DNA of 39,089 bases from Psychrobacter piscatorii. GTDB taxonomy: Bacteria > Pseudomonadota > Gammaproteobacteria > Pseudomonadales > Moraxellaceae. This document shows positions 1 through 10,355 of this stretch, one piece after another. The stretch covers positions 1-39,089 of the forward strand of contig NZ_LNDJ01000061.1 of NCBI RefSeq assembly GCF_001444505.1. The letters are read 5' to 3'. The notes under the pieces are model-generated. The model was not told the origin of the DNA. It worked only from the letters and a program-made list of their open reading frames with translations, and searched no databases. Made by a program: the position numbers and the translations under genes. Every line of letters begins with the position of its first letter. Positions within the stretch are counted from its first letter, which is position 1.

Positions 1-144
1 GCACTCGTCTGCCTTGTACCACTTTTAGTATTGATTGACTATAGTTGGTTACTGTCTCTAGGTTGGAGGTTGCAACGATTGAGCCTATATATTTCATCAT
101 TTACTACGATGATAAGATTATTAAAAGTAAAGGTAGTGACATAA
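1..144 (+). CDS. 3' end of an unidentified, probably membrane protein (partial)
   Basis: The first plus-strand frame is open from base 1 to a TAA at 142-144, giving 47 residues, while the other two plus frames stop within about 35 bases. The translated tail is hydrophobic at its start (ALVCLVPLLVLIDYSW) and ends with basic residues, as the last membrane helix and cytoplasmic tail of an inner-membrane protein would. The gene starts outside the window, so no family can be named. A chance open frame of this length is possible, so confidence is moderate. Confidence 0.4.
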   Translation, partial: ALVCLVPLLVLIDYSWLLSLGWRLQRLSLYISSFTTMIRLLKVKVVT

Positions 145-160
145 ACCATAAATTATAAAC

Positions 161-193
161 AAAAAAATCCCCCTATCTAGGGCAGATAGAGGG
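161..193 (-). terminator. Rho-independent terminator of the desaturase gene
   Basis: On the minus strand, about 40 bases past the desaturase stop, a CCCTCTATCT / AGATAGGG stem with a small bulge is followed by a run of seven T. On the plus strand there is no U-tract, so it probably acts in one direction only. Confidence 0.75.
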
Positions 194-233
194 AAGGAGA
201 AACCTGACAATTACGATAACTTATAAAAACCAG

Positions 234-1637
234 TTAGGCGGCTTTTTTGCTGATACCAATAGAACGAAAAGCATTTTTCAAGTTATTGTTATGCTCAAGA
301 ATTTTTTGCTCAATCTTGGCATAATCATGCTTCAATTTATCATCAGCTTCATGCAAGCGATCAGCGAACTCTGTCTTTTTGAGTTCAATCGTTTTTGCTT
401 TTAGCGCCTGCCACTCTGCAACAGTTTGTGTAAACGCATCGTATTCAAACTTAATACGATCTTGAAAGCTCTTCATCGCGTGAGGAAGATCAATGCCACT
501 GTTAGTAGCCGTATCAATTTGCTGCTGTGCTGCTTTAAACTGCATTTGAACTTCAGCATGTTTGATCGTTGTATCATCCACAGTACGTAGATCAGAAGCC
601 AAACCAATCTTTGACAAACCAGCAATCAACCATTTGGTTGGATCATACTGCCACCATTTCACACCATTACGATAGTCGTATTGGAAGAAGTGATGGTAGT
701 TGTGATAACCCTCACCCCACGTAAAGATAGCCAAAAAGAAATTATCACGAGCAGTGTTGGTATCGGTATAAGGACGATTACCAAGCATATGACACAATGA
801 GTTAATGAAGAAAGTAAAGTGATGCGTCAATACCAAGCGCAGCAAACCTGCCAACACAAGCGTGCCCCAAACATCACCCAACAACCAACCAATAGCCGCG
901 ACCAAACCAACGTTGGTGGCTAGTACCCATAGGCCATAATATTTATGCTGTACCTGTAGGACTTTGTCTTTGGTCAAGTCAGGAATGTTTTTGTAGTCAA
1001 AGTTGCCGCTAGGATAGTTACGTAGCATCCAGCCGATATGGCTGAACCAGAACCCGCGTTTTGCTGAGTACGGATCGTCCATCACATCATCGACATGACG
1101 ATGATGAACACGGTGACCTGAAACCCAGTCAAATGCAGACCCTTGTACCGCTAGGGTAGATCCAAGCAATAAAAAGTTTTTGACGATTGGATGCGCTTTG
1201 TAAGCACGGTGCGCCAACAGGCGATGATAACCGGCGGTGATGCTAATGCCAGTCCATACCATAAAGACACCAAATACACCCCAGACAGGGGCGCTTACAT
1301 CATGAGTAAACAAATACCATGGTGTAATGATAACAGCAGCAATCGGCGTCGTTACCAAAAAAGTCGCTGGAATCCAGTTGATTGGCGCTTTTGTAAATTC
1401 AAACTCACGCATATCAATGCTTTGCTCTTTTGTCAGAACATCCGTTTGCTCAGAAGCGTTAGTGTAGTTGCGTTTTGCCGTAGGCTGCTCGTCAAGAGCC
1501 ATTTGCACTTTCTTTTCATCAAAACGAGTCTTGAAACGCGTGATTTGAGTGCTGGCGTTCTTTACAAAGGTATCACCAGATTTGATAGCGAAACGTAAGC
1601 CTTTAAGCGGTAAGCCAAGTGCTTTTTTTGCAATCAT
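234..1637 (-). CDS. Membrane fatty acyl desaturase (delta-9 type) with extra C-terminal helical tail
   Basis: Di-iron integral-membrane desaturase that introduces a double bond into acyl chains, probably acyl-CoA or lipid-linked, to keep membranes fluid. All three histidine boxes are present: HRLLAH (138-143), HRVHH (175-179) and the HNYHH box (312-316, following GEG). Hydrophobic segments lie near 88-110, 117-136, 155-166 and 234-282. At 467 residues it is longer than the usual 300-400 residue bacterial enzyme. About 85 residues with many basic positions precede the first membrane segment, and about 110 residues rich in K, E, Q and A, with coiled-coil-like character, follow the catalytic core. 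The start is supported by TAGGGAT about 5 bases upstream. It is monocistronic with its own terminator. The family call is firm; the substrate and position of desaturation are inferred from the family. Confidence 0.93.
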   Translation of the reverse strand: MIAKKALGLPLKGLRFAIKSGDTFVKNASTQITRFKTRFDEKKVQMALDEQPTAKRNYTNASEQTDVLTKEQSIDMREFEFTKAPINWIPATFLVTTPIAAVIITPWYLFTHDVSAPVWGVFGVFMVWTGISITAGYHRLLAHRAYKAHPIVKNFLLLGSTLAVQGSAFDWVSGHRVHHRHVDDVMDDPYSAKRGFWFSHIGWMLRNYPSGNFDYKNIPDLTKDKVLQVQHKYYGLWVLATNVGLVAAIGWLLGDVWGTLVLAGLLRLVLTHHFTFFINSLCHMLGNRPYTDTNTARDNFFLAIFTWGEGYHNYHHFFQYDYRNGVKWWQYDPTKWLIAGLSKIGLASDLRTVDDTTIKHAEVQMQFKAAQQQIDTATNSGIDLPHAMKSFQDRIKFEYDAFTQTVAEWQALKAKTIELKKTEFADRLHEADDKLKHDYAKIEQKILEHNNNLKNAFRSIGISKKAA

Positions 1638-1884
1638 ATAATATCCCTAACGGTATTAATTTAAGTCCCCATAGTACCTGAAAAAACATATAAAGTGAAC
1701 ACTTATACACTATAAAAATATTGCTAAATAACAATAACTTGTATGAATTATAGACTATATGAGTCAAAAATACCGATAACTTGTCAGGCATTAAGGGGAA
1801 GTGTAAGTAACGCTATAGATATGTAGGGACTGTAAGGGTGAAAAAAGAGATTTATCTAAAAGTGAAAAAATATGGATAGACGGT

Positions 1885-2613
1885 TCAAGGTAATAATAAA
1901 TGACGTGGAAAGTCAGTAATAATCACGTCGGTATTCCAGCTTATAAGCTGTTCAATTGTATGGACATCATTGACCGTCCAAGCGCTTATAGGCAACCCAT
2001 AACGGTGACTATGTTTGATAACGTCTTGTGTCAAAAGCGGATAATGAATACCCAATTGAACGCAGCCAAGCTGTAGGGCAGTGTATGTCGCTTTTGCCAA
2101 GGCAGTTGGCGTGCGAATCAATAATCCTCGCGGTATGCGAGATAATAGTTTGTGGCGTTGCAACCGATTATGCAGCTCCACATCAAAGCTGGTCAGCACC
2201 ACTGGTAAGCTGGCAAGCGGTGTATCGATAAGCTCTTGCGCCAGTGCATTGACCAATACTGCATAATTGGTTCGATTGTGCGTTTTAATCTCAAGCTCAA
2301 TCACCTTAAATCCGCTCAATACAGGCGCTATATTGGCTAAAGTCATGATTGGCTGCCCGAATTGTAAGCGGCACTGAATCTCTGTGAGCCCGAGCTGATC
2401 AACACGCGACTGTTGACCGCACATACGCTCCAAATCATCGTCATGGAACACAATCAAGTGACCATCGGCATTCAGTTGAATATCAAATTCAACCCCTGCC
2501 AAGCCTTGTGAGGTTAGATTTTGAGAATACTTAAAGCCTGAAAAGGTATTCTCTAAACTCTCTCCGCGAGCGCCACGATGACCTAATAAACGCGTGTTTT
2601 TAAAATTTACCAT
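1885..2613 (-). CDS. Glycerophosphodiester phosphodiesterase, cytosolic (UgpQ/GlpQ family)
   Basis: Hydrolyses glycerophosphodiesters, the deacylated phospholipid headgroups, to glycerol-3-phosphate and an alcohol. The 242-residue protein has the GDPD TIM-barrel signatures: GHRGARG (11-17, catalytic H12 and R13), ENT (21-23), the metal-binding EFD (42-44), HDD with the second catalytic histidine H57, and ELEIK near 106-110. The C-terminal AWTVND motif is typical of this family. No signal peptide is visible, so it should be cytoplasmic like UgpQ rather than periplasmic like GlpQ. The ATG has only a weak upstream Shine-Dalgarno (GTGAT). It diverges from the lipoprotein gene. The family is certain; substrate preference is unknown. 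Confidence 0.93.
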   Translation of the reverse strand: MVNFKNTRLLGHRGARGESLENTFSGFKYSQNLTSQGLAGVEFDIQLNADGHLIVFHDDDLERMCGQQSRVDQLGLTEIQCRLQFGQPIMTLANIAPVLSGFKVIELEIKTHNRTNYAVLVNALAQELIDTPLASLPVVLTSFDVELHNRLQRHKLLSRIPRGLLIRTPTALAKATYTALQLGCVQLGIHYPLLTQDVIKHSHRYGLPISAWTVNDVHTIEQLISWNTDVIITDFPRHLLLP

Positions 2614-2801
2614 ATCACATGACTACTGACTGATTTTACGACTCATCATATATCGTCATGACATCAACGTCTAATAGAATTTGTGGCGTGACAAATGCAC
2701 TTTGTGTCTGATGATTTTTTAGTATTTGTTATGTTTTTGCAACCAAACGCAGGTTTTACCCATAATGAGGGGCGCTATTTGTATATCCATGGGCTACACT
2801 A

Positions 2802-2830
2802 ATGACCATTTCAACCAAACACCGTATAAT
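2802..2830 (+). promoter_or_regulatory. Sigma-70 promoter for the lipoprotein gene
   Basis: The -35 ATGACC (2802-2807, 4/6) and a perfect -10 TATAAT (2825-2830) are separated by 17 bases. The start would lie near 2837, leaving a leader of about 120 bases. The rest of the 2614-2958 gap, which separates two divergent genes, holds no other element I could support, and no clear promoter was found for the phosphodiesterase. Confidence 0.55.
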
Positions 2831-2958
2831 GATGTGGTTTTCAAATCTATCGCAGACCGTTAATGACACCATTGTTTTATAAGTCTGCCATGCAGTTTGA
2901 GAGTTAAATACTGTCTATCAGTGGCGGTAAGAACCAGTAAATTGGGAGTAAAGTAAAT

Positions 2959-3906
2959 ATGAGCGTAGCAAATATAAGTTTGAGCAAGTGGCATAAAGTG
3001 GCTGGAATCGGAATAGTATGTAGTTTGGCGCTTGCAGGCTGTGATCGCTCAGAGAAAGAAGATACTGCCGATACGGCAGAGATGACGGAACAAGAGCCAG
3101 TAGCGACCGAAAGTGCCGTCGCTCCTGCTATCAATTGTGATGACCCGATGGTACAAGACCGTCTCAAATCTGCTTTAAAAAATACGCTCAACCAACAGGC
3201 ACAAGCGTTGGCTGCTAATTATGCAAATGATGCCGAGATTAGCCTACAAAGCGGCGTTGTCACTGAAAAAATCAATGGCGTGGTTATCGATGTACAAAAC
3301 GCTGCCATACTACAAAAAGCCAATGACAATGGTATGACAACGTGCCAAGCAAGTGTCAGCATGACATTGCCAAGTGAAGACTTGTATCAAGCCAGTCAAG
3401 TGCAAGCGGCTAACAATCAGCCAAGCCTGCAATCTCGTTTGGCGCAAGACAATATCCGTATCAATAACAACATGCTCGTTGATGACGCCTTTACTTATGT
3501 TGTCGGTACTCAAGGCGGGCAAGTGCGCACGCGTATTGCTGGACAGCCAGCGTTGATTACTGTGGTTTCAGATGTGATGGCAGGCTCTGTGTTGAAATCT
3601 GCGATGGATGAGGAGCGTGCTGAACGACGTGCAGCAGCCCAAAGCAGTAACAATAATACTCAAGCAGCACCCGCTCGTCAGCAGCCTAGAACCATCACGC
3701 CAGTTGAGCCAATTCGTCCTACTGAACCTGCGACGCCGCCAACCATCAATAAACCGACCAGCAACCAAAACAGCTCGACAGAAAACAATCAAGCAGCGGC
3801 TACTACTGAGACCAAAAAACCAGTAACGCCAGCGACGCCAAAAGCAGTGCCGAAAGATGAAACCATCGATATGGTCATCATTGAAGATGATAGCGCTACT
3901 TACTAA
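2959..3906 (+). CDS. Unknown lipoprotein with disordered Pro/Thr/Gln-rich tail
   Basis: I do not recognise a named family. The N-terminus is a clear lipoprotein signal peptide: charged start, hydrophobic stretch and lipobox LAGC with the acylated cysteine at 28. The +2 residue is Asp, the classic Lol-avoidance signal in E. coli, which suggests inner-membrane retention. Residues about 55-210 look folded and contain a pair of cysteines (near 54 and 119) that could form a disulfide. Residues about 218-300 are rich in P, T, Q, N and A and look disordered. The protein ends in an acidic IIEDDSATY. A strong Shine-Dalgarno (GGGAG) precedes the ATG. It is a single gene between a promoter and a terminator. 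Its role is unknown; a scaffold or envelope-maintenance protein is only a guess. Confidence 0.85.
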   Translation: MSVANISLSKWHKVAGIGIVCSLALAGCDRSEKEDTADTAEMTEQEPVATESAVAPAINCDDPMVQDRLKSALKNTLNQQAQALAANYANDAEISLQSGVVTEKINGVVIDVQNAAILQKANDNGMTTCQASVSMTLPSEDLYQASQVQAANNQPSLQSRLAQDNIRINNNMLVDDAFTYVVGTQGGQVRTRIAGQPALITVVSDVMAGSVLKSAMDEERAERRAAAQSSNNNTQAAPARQQPRTITPVEPIRPTEPATPPTINKPTSNQNSSTENNQAAATTETKKPVTPATPKAVPKDETIDMVIIEDDSATY

Positions 3907-3961
3907 TTTGCAATTTTATGAGTAGTTAGCAACAGGTAGTCGATAGATATTGCTAAGTAAT

Positions 3962-3996
3962 AAAAACCCCGTAACATGACTGCTGCGGGGTTTTTT
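3962..3996. terminator. Bidirectional terminator between the lipoprotein and adenosyltransferase genes
   Basis: A perfect 10-bp stem, AAAAACCCCG / CGGGGTTTTT, has a 14-base loop. It gives a U-tract on both strands and so serves the two convergent genes. Confidence 0.92.
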
Positions 3997-4051
3997 ATCA
4001 GCGAAAAATCAACCTAGTTCAGAGAATGCTAGCAAGATTAGGTTTGATTCA

Positions 4052-4648
4052 TTAGCGATTGTCAGCGAAGTTTTGCAAGACTTGACTGTCCCATAGTACT
4101 TCAGAGACTTGTTCGGGATCTGTACAAAAGCGCGCGGCGACAAACAACCAATCAGACAAACGATTGATAAAGCTGATGGCAGTGCGGCGTATGGCTGCTG
4201 GGCGCTGCTCTTGTAATAACACAGCTTGGCGCTCAGCTCGGCGACACACACTACGTGCTACATGCAACTGGCTCACCAGTACAGAACCTGTGGGTAAAAT
4301 AAAGTCTTTTAGTGGTGGCAGCGAGGTATTCATCATATCGATTTGTTGCTCTAGCCATTCGATATGAGTGGCATTGACGCCCTCATATTCTGGCATGGCA
4401 AGCTCACCGCCAATATTGAACAATAGATGCTGAATAATAACTAAGGCTTGAGAAAAATCCTTACTAATCGATTGGCCTTTGCTTCTTTGTAGTTGAGCAC
4501 GCACCAGTCCGATATGTGAGTTGAGCTCGTCGATATCACCCATGACACCGAACAGATTGTCAGCTTTACTGAGGCGACTGCCATCAGCCATACCCGTGCT
4601 GCCATCATCTCCAGTACGCGTGTATATTTTGCTTAATCGATTGCCCAT
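4052..4648 (-). CDS. ATP:cob(I)alamin adenosyltransferase, PduO type
   Basis: Transfers the adenosyl group of ATP to cob(I)alamin, making coenzyme B12. The 198-residue protein shows the PduO-type signatures: RTGDDGSTG (11-19, ATP binding), RSVCRRAER (132-140) and NRLSDWLFVAAR (162-173). The frame extends 17 codons further upstream to 4699, but ATG at 4648 follows AAGGATATAAAG, starts at the conserved N-terminus and is the better start. It is a lone gene with no cobalamin biosynthesis or B12-dependent gene nearby, so it probably serves B12 salvage for an enzyme encoded elsewhere. The gene ends at the bidirectional terminator shared with the lipoprotein gene. Confidence 0.92.
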   Translation of the reverse strand: MGNRLSKIYTRTGDDGSTGMADGSRLSKADNLFGVMGDIDELNSHIGLVRAQLQRSKGQSISKDFSQALVIIQHLLFNIGGELAMPEYEGVNATHIEWLEQQIDMMNTSLPPLKDFILPTGSVLVSQLHVARSVCRRAERQAVLLQEQRPAAIRRTAISFINRLSDWLFVAARFCTDPEQVSEVLWDSQVLQNFADNR

Positions 4649-4838
4649 CTTTATATCCTTAACGGTTTTATGATTGAATGGTGGTAGTTGCCTGCTCATT
4701 GTAGTATTTTACGCCTGTTTTCGCTAAGATAATGGGTTACGTTAAAATTATAATCATATCATCGGTACGGCTTGCTTACTTGCTGCGGCTGATATTTTCA
4801 ATCTATTTATTATATTTATGCTAAAAGGCTCTTTTATT

Positions 4839-6299
4839 ATGACCACACCACTTGCAGATGCGATGTCTCAACTTGCTATTTATGACTCACTGACTGGCGG
4901 CAAACGTCCGTTTGAACCGCTCAAAGCAGGGAAAGTGGGTATGTATGTGTGTGGTATGACCGTCTATGACTATTGTCATATCGGGCACGCTCGAATGATG
5001 ATTGGGTTTGATATGGTGGTACGTTGGCTCACCCAATTGGGTTATGACGTCAATTACGTGCGCAATATCACTGATATCGATGACAAAATTATTGCGCGCG
5101 CCGCCGAGAATGGCGAAGAGATTGGGGCGTTGACCCAGCGCTTTATTACAGCGATGCATGAGGATTTTGCAGCCCTTGGCTGCTTGGCACCTGATGCCGA
5201 GCCGCGCGCGACTGATCATATCGATGATATGCAGCAAATGATTGAGACGCTGGTCACAGGTGACTATGCGTATGCAGGCGACAATGGCGATGTCTACTAT
5301 GCTGTTGATAGTTTTGCGAATTATGGCAAATTGTCTAAGCGCAATCTTGATGAGATGCAGGCAGGTTCACGTGTCGATGTCGAAAATGATAAGCGCAACC
5401 CATTTGATTTTGTGCTTTGGAAAGCGGCGAAACCTGATGAGCCGCAGTGGGCGTCACCTTGGGGACAGGGGCGTCCGGGTTGGCATATTGAATGCTCGGC
5501 CATGTCGACCAAGTGCTTGGGCAATACCTTTGATATTCATGGCGGCGGTCATGACTTGCAGTTCCCGCATCATGAGAATGAAATTGCCCAGTCTGAGGCA
5601 GCGACGGGTTGTGAGTACGCGCGTAACTGGATGCACGTCGGGTTTATCAATGTTGACGGCGAAAAAATGTCCAAGTCGTTGGCCAATTTCTCAACCATTC
5701 GCGATGTTATAGCAAAATACTTGCCTGAAACGGTGCGTTTTTTCTTATTATCAAGCCATTATCGTAGCCAAGTAAATTTTTCAGATAGCGCATTAGATGA
5801 AGCTCATAATAGCCTAAGCAGACTGTACAATGCACTAAAAGTGGCTGAGCAGCAAAAAGGGCAGACAATCACAATCGATGATCGCATCATGACAGACGCC
5901 TATAATACGGCTGCTGGACAAGATTTTATCAAAGCCATGAATGATGACTTCAATAGCTCAACAGCGATTAGTGTTTTATTTGGTCTGGCACGCGACATCA
6001 ATAAAGCCATCAAAGCTGAAGAAGTCGAGACAGCATGGCAGTTGGCACAGCAATTAAAAGCATTGGCGCAGGTGTTGAATATCTTACAACAACCTGTGCA
6101 GCAGTTTTTGCAAGCGGTGATTGGTGATAAAGCAGAATATGGTTTGACTGATGCGGCTATTGAAGGGTTAATCGTCGAGCGTGCAGATGCCAAAACCAAC
6201 AAAAACTTTGCGCGTGCTGATGAAATACGCGAGCAGCTAAAAGAGGCTGGTATTGAGCTTGAAGACAGCCGCGCTGGTACAACATGGCGCCGCGCATAG
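4839..6299 (+). CDS. cysS: Cysteinyl-tRNA synthetase
   Basis: Class I aminoacyl-tRNA synthetase that charges tRNA-Cys in the cytosol. With the start at 4839 the protein has 486 residues. It carries HIGH (47-50), KMSKS (276-280) and the four zinc ligands C38, C219, H244 and E248, spaced exactly as in the E. coli enzyme. Other family landmarks are [19 protein letters not shown] and the C-terminal anticodon-binding region near RADEIREQL. The open frame reaches back to an ATG at 4818, but only the ATG at 4839 has a Shine-Dalgarno (AAAAGG, about 10 bases upstream). A terminator follows the gene. Confidence 0.98.
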   Translation: MTTPLADAMSQLAIYDSLTGGKRPFEPLKAGKVGMYVCGMTVYDYCHIGHARMMIGFDMVVRWLTQLGYDVNYVRNITDIDDKIIARAAENGEEIGALTQRFITAMHEDFAALGCLAPDAEPRATDHIDDMQQMIETLVTGDYAYAGDNGDVYYAVDSFANYGKLSKRNLDEMQAGSRVDVENDKRNPFDFVLWKAAKPDEPQWASPWGQGRPGWHIECSAMSTKCLGNTFDIHGGGHDLQFPHHENEIAQSEAATGCEYARNWMHVGFINVDGEKMSKSLANFSTIRDVIAKYLPETVRFFLLSSHYRSQVNFSDSALDEAHNSLSRLYNALKVAEQQKGQTITIDDRIMTDAYNTAAGQDFIKAMNDDFNSSTAISVLFGLARDINKAIKAEEVETAWQLAQQLKALAQVLNILQQPVQQFLQAVIGDKAEYGLTDAAIEGLIVERADAKTNKNFARADEIREQLKEAGIELEDSRAGTTWRRA

Positions 6300-6345
6300 A
6301 TATATAGACGCTGTGCATCAGATTACATACGCATGCTAATAAATT

Positions 6346-6371
6346 AAGTCAGCTCACGCTGGCTTTTTTTT
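6346..6371 (+). terminator. Terminator after cysS
   Basis: The stem AAGTCAGC / GCTGGCTT (one G-U pair) has a TCAC loop and is followed by a T-tract. It lies about 45 bases after the cysS stop. Confidence 0.85.
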
Positions 6372-6463
6372 GCAGAGTGCATTAGGTTAAAGCATACCGA
6401 ATGCACTTTTTATATCCATTCCTTTTATATCCGTTCCTTTTGTAGACCAGTGGCTTTGAAAAT

Positions 6464-8428
6464 ATGAATACTCTTAAAAATAGTAATGCTGATGATCGTG
6501 GCATAGCAATGGATATTGACGGTGGTCACCGCCGCGATGTAGAGCGTAATAATATCCGCTACAATGCACTGCAGGTAGTTTTAGGGTTTCTTATTATAGC
6601 CATCAGCGCTATCTATATACCTGCCAGTGCGGCAAATGAGGAAGGCCGCTCACAAGTCGCTAGCAAACCTGACAATTTGGCTGAGTACGCTGTCCAACAA
6701 ATAAATACAATCAAAGACGAAAATATTAGCGTCTCTGGTATTACCGAAGAGATATTTGATCCCACTGAGCGTAGCGCGGTACAGCAAGCAGGGACGTTGC
6801 AAGGTGATGTGGGACTGACAGGGGAGTATAGCGAGAATTACTATTTACTCAACAAGCTCAATGTCGGGTTACCACCATTAGCTGAGCCACCAAATTTGGC
6901 GACGCCGCTTGCGACTTTGGGGTTTTTTCAATCTGCGGTGATGAAGCAGCAGTATGATTTGGCCGCTTATGCACTCAATATGAATCTGATTGATGAGAAA
7001 AACCAGCGTACCCGTTCGCTTGATTTGACCAAGCAGCTTGATTTTCTGCTATCTGAAAAAGAGCTATACGTATTTGATGATATGCCCGATCGTCCTGATG
7101 GTCTGATCGAACCACCACTGGGTAACGATAGTAGTGTCATGGGTATCCCTAGACGCTCTATCCAGCTGGGTTATATCGAGTACCGAGAACGCCGTGTTCC
7201 TGTTTACTTGGAGCGGGTAAAGGTAGGTGATCAGGCGCCAGTTTGGATGTTCTCTGCGCAGACAGTGGGTAATATTGAAAATCTTTATAAACAATATCAT
7301 CCATCGGAGTTTGAGCGTTATCTACCTACTTGGTTAAAATTCCAGTTTTTTGGTATTGCCTTATGGGAGTTTTCAGCGCTCATCCTGTTTTTCTTATTTA
7401 CTATGGGCGTAGGTTGGATACTAAGTAAAAGCACGGAAAAACTCATCAGCCGTTATGTTGATAATGAAAAATACAACATCTCTGCTGGCAGTGCCAATGG
7501 CGTGGCAGATTTGGCCAATAAGCTAACCGTGCCTTTGACCTTTACCATCAGTTTTTCGCTCGTTTTTACCTTAGTTTCTGGTGGTTTTCCTTATCTAGAT
7601 GCAGTGGCTTCATCAACCCGTCCGCTGATTTGGACGGGGTTGGTATTTAGTGCGATGTGGCTAGGCATTCGTACTATTAATTTTTTTGCCAATCGTTACC
7701 AAGACATGCAGATTGAAAACCTAGGAGAGGAGCATTTTGATAAAGTGCGCCGTCGTCGCACTTATGTGTCGATATTCCGCCGCGTTTTCATTTTTGTCAT
7801 GATATTGGGTAGTATCTGGATAGGACTGAGTGAGTTTGCCAACATGGAAGGTCTTGGCAAAACCTTACTGACTTCAGCTGGTATTGCTGGCGTGGTTATT
7901 GGTATCGCCGCTCAGCCTATATTGGGTAACATCATTGCTGGGGTGCAGGTGGCAGTGACGCAGCCTGTACGGATTGGCGATAGCGTGATAATGGATGGTA
8001 ATTTCAGCACTGTAGAAGACTTGCGTTACACTTATGCGGTACTCAAAACATGGGATGAGCGTCGATTAATTGTGCCGATGCGCCAGTTGATCACTGAAAG
8101 GGTAGAGAACTGGTCACATACAGAAGTGCATCAGACCTGTCCTGTGTTTTTATACATTGATTATGGTGCAGATATAGAGGCCATTCGCCAGCAGTTTATC
8201 TCAGTAACTAAAGATAATGAGCTTTGGGACAACGTAACTGAGCCCGAAATATTTGTCGTTGAAGTGACAGAAAACACCATTCAACTGCGCGGTGCTGTTT
8301 CAGCAGTAGGTCCCATAGAAGCATGGACGCTCGCTTGCGAAGTGCGTGAGCAGATGCTTGGCTACTTGCATCAGCAGCAAAACAAGTATTTGCCGACAGA
8401 GCGTTTTACGTTAACAGAAAGTCTGTAA
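6464..8428 (+). CDS. Large MscS-family mechanosensitive channel with periplasmic N-terminal domain
   Basis: The pore and beta-domain of MscS are clear. A helix with Gly/Ala packing spans about 460-490 (SAGIAGVVIG ... NIIAGVQVAVTQ), followed by PVRIGDSVIMDG and NFSTVEDLRYTY (491-514), TWDERRLIVPMRQL and NWSH. A first membrane segment or uncleaved signal lies at about 33-50. Then come roughly 235 residues without membrane segments, predicted periplasmic, and further membrane segments near 286-311, 349-365, 378-398 and 431-450. At 654 residues it is more than twice the size of MscS (about 286). The channel opens under membrane tension to release solutes, and the extracytoplasmic domain may sense or gate. 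The start ATG has a poor Shine-Dalgarno, and an internal Met (codon 16) is an alternative. The N-terminal domain is not one I recognise. Confidence 0.9.
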   Translation: MNTLKNSNADDRGIAMDIDGGHRRDVERNNIRYNALQVVLGFLIIAISAIYIPASAANEEGRSQVASKPDNLAEYAVQQINTIKDENISVSGITEEIFDPTERSAVQQAGTLQGDVGLTGEYSENYYLLNKLNVGLPPLAEPPNLATPLATLGFFQSAVMKQQYDLAAYALNMNLIDEKNQRTRSLDLTKQLDFLLSEKELYVFDDMPDRPDGLIEPPLGNDSSVMGIPRRSIQLGYIEYRERRVPVYLERVKVGDQAPVWMFSAQTVGNIENLYKQYHPSEFERYLPTWLKFQFFGIALWEFSALILFFLFTMGVGWILSKSTEKLISRYVDNEKYNISAGSANGVADLANKLTVPLTFTISFSLVFTLVSGGFPYLDAVASSTRPLIWTGLVFSAMWLGIRTINFFANRYQDMQIENLGEEHFDKVRRRRTYVSIFRRVFIFVMILGSIWIGLSEFANMEGLGKTLLTSAGIAGVVIGIAAQPILGNIIAGVQVAVTQPVRIGDSVIMDGNFSTVEDLRYTYAVLKTWDERRLIVPMRQLITERVENWSHTEVHQTCPVFLYIDYGADIEAIRQQFISVTKDNELWDNVTEPEIFVVEVTENTIQLRGAVSAVGPIEAWTLACEVREQMLGYLHQQQNKYLPTERFTLTESL

Positions 8429-8464
8429 CGTTCAGGGAGCTATTCGCTATAAAAAAGCGTCATT

Positions 8465-8486
8465 AAACATATAGTGTATGTTTATT
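8465..8486 (+). terminator. Weak terminator-like hairpin after the MscS-family gene
   Basis: A perfect 7-bp AAACATA / TATGTTT stem with a TAGTG loop lies 37 bases after the stop. It is AT-rich and lacks a proper U-tract, so termination may be partial. Confidence 0.35.
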
Positions 8487-8530
8487 ATCGATGAAGACGT
8501 ATTTGTGTAAAATAATCTGACAAATATAGT

Positions 8531-8559
8531 ATGTCAGAGAGGTGCTTATTTGTTATAAT
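8531..8559 (+). promoter_or_regulatory. guaB promoter with extended -10
   Basis: The perfect -10 TATAAT (8554-8559) is preceded by TGT, an extended -10. A 17-base spacer leads back to ATGTCA (4/6 to the -35 consensus). The predicted leader to guaB is about 120 bases. A CTGACA / TGTCAG inverted repeat (about 8517-8536) overlaps the -35 and could be an operator; its regulator is unknown. Confidence 0.6.
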
Positions 8560-8667
8560 GTGGCGTTATTTTTATAGGATAACTGAGTGGTTAGCCATGA
8601 GTCAGCACTGTGTATGCAGTTGCAATGATTGATATGCCTAACTCTGAGCTCCTACCCATCAAAATAA

Positions 8668-10158
<1,491 letters not shown>

Positions 10159-10170
10159 TCGGTATTTTAT

Positions 10171-10209
10171 AGCTCTGCACTATTTGAGAACTGGCCCAGT
10201 TGCAGAGCT
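10171..10209 (+). other. Nested hairpin in the guaB 3' untranslated region
   Basis: An outer 9-bp stem AGCTCTGCA / TGCAGAGCT encloses a smaller inner hairpin (AACTG / CAGTT). It lies directly after the guaB stop and before the true terminator. It has no T-run, so it is more likely an mRNA 3' stabiliser or a protein-binding site than a terminator. Confidence 0.45.
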
Positions 10210-10228
10210 GTAGTGACGTTAAGATACA

Positions 10229-10269
10229 AACAGCCAACAATGCTTTGTTATTGTTGGCTGTTTTTTTTG
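10229..10269 (+). terminator. Strong terminator after guaB
   Basis: A perfect 10-bp stem CAGCCAACAA / TTGTTGGCTG with a 10-base loop is followed by eight T. Confidence 0.93.
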
Positions 10270-10355
10270 TAGAATATAAAAGCATATTATTACAATAGCA
10301 GTATTGCCTGCGTATACGCTTGGCCTTTTATTTTTAGAACTGAGGAATATAAATA

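Noticed and set aside
1191..1598. Plus-strand open frame of 135 codons inside the desaturase gene
   Set aside because: It is antisense to a firmly identified gene, has no recognisable motif and arises from the codon pattern of the real frame.
1603..1791. Minus-strand open frame of 62 codons overlapping the desaturase start
   Set aside because: No Shine-Dalgarno and no conserved feature, and it overlaps the promoter region of the desaturase.
5242..5712. Plus-strand open frame of 156 codons within cysS
   Set aside because: It overlaps cysS in another frame and is rich in Met, Arg and Ser as expected for a shifted reading of that gene.
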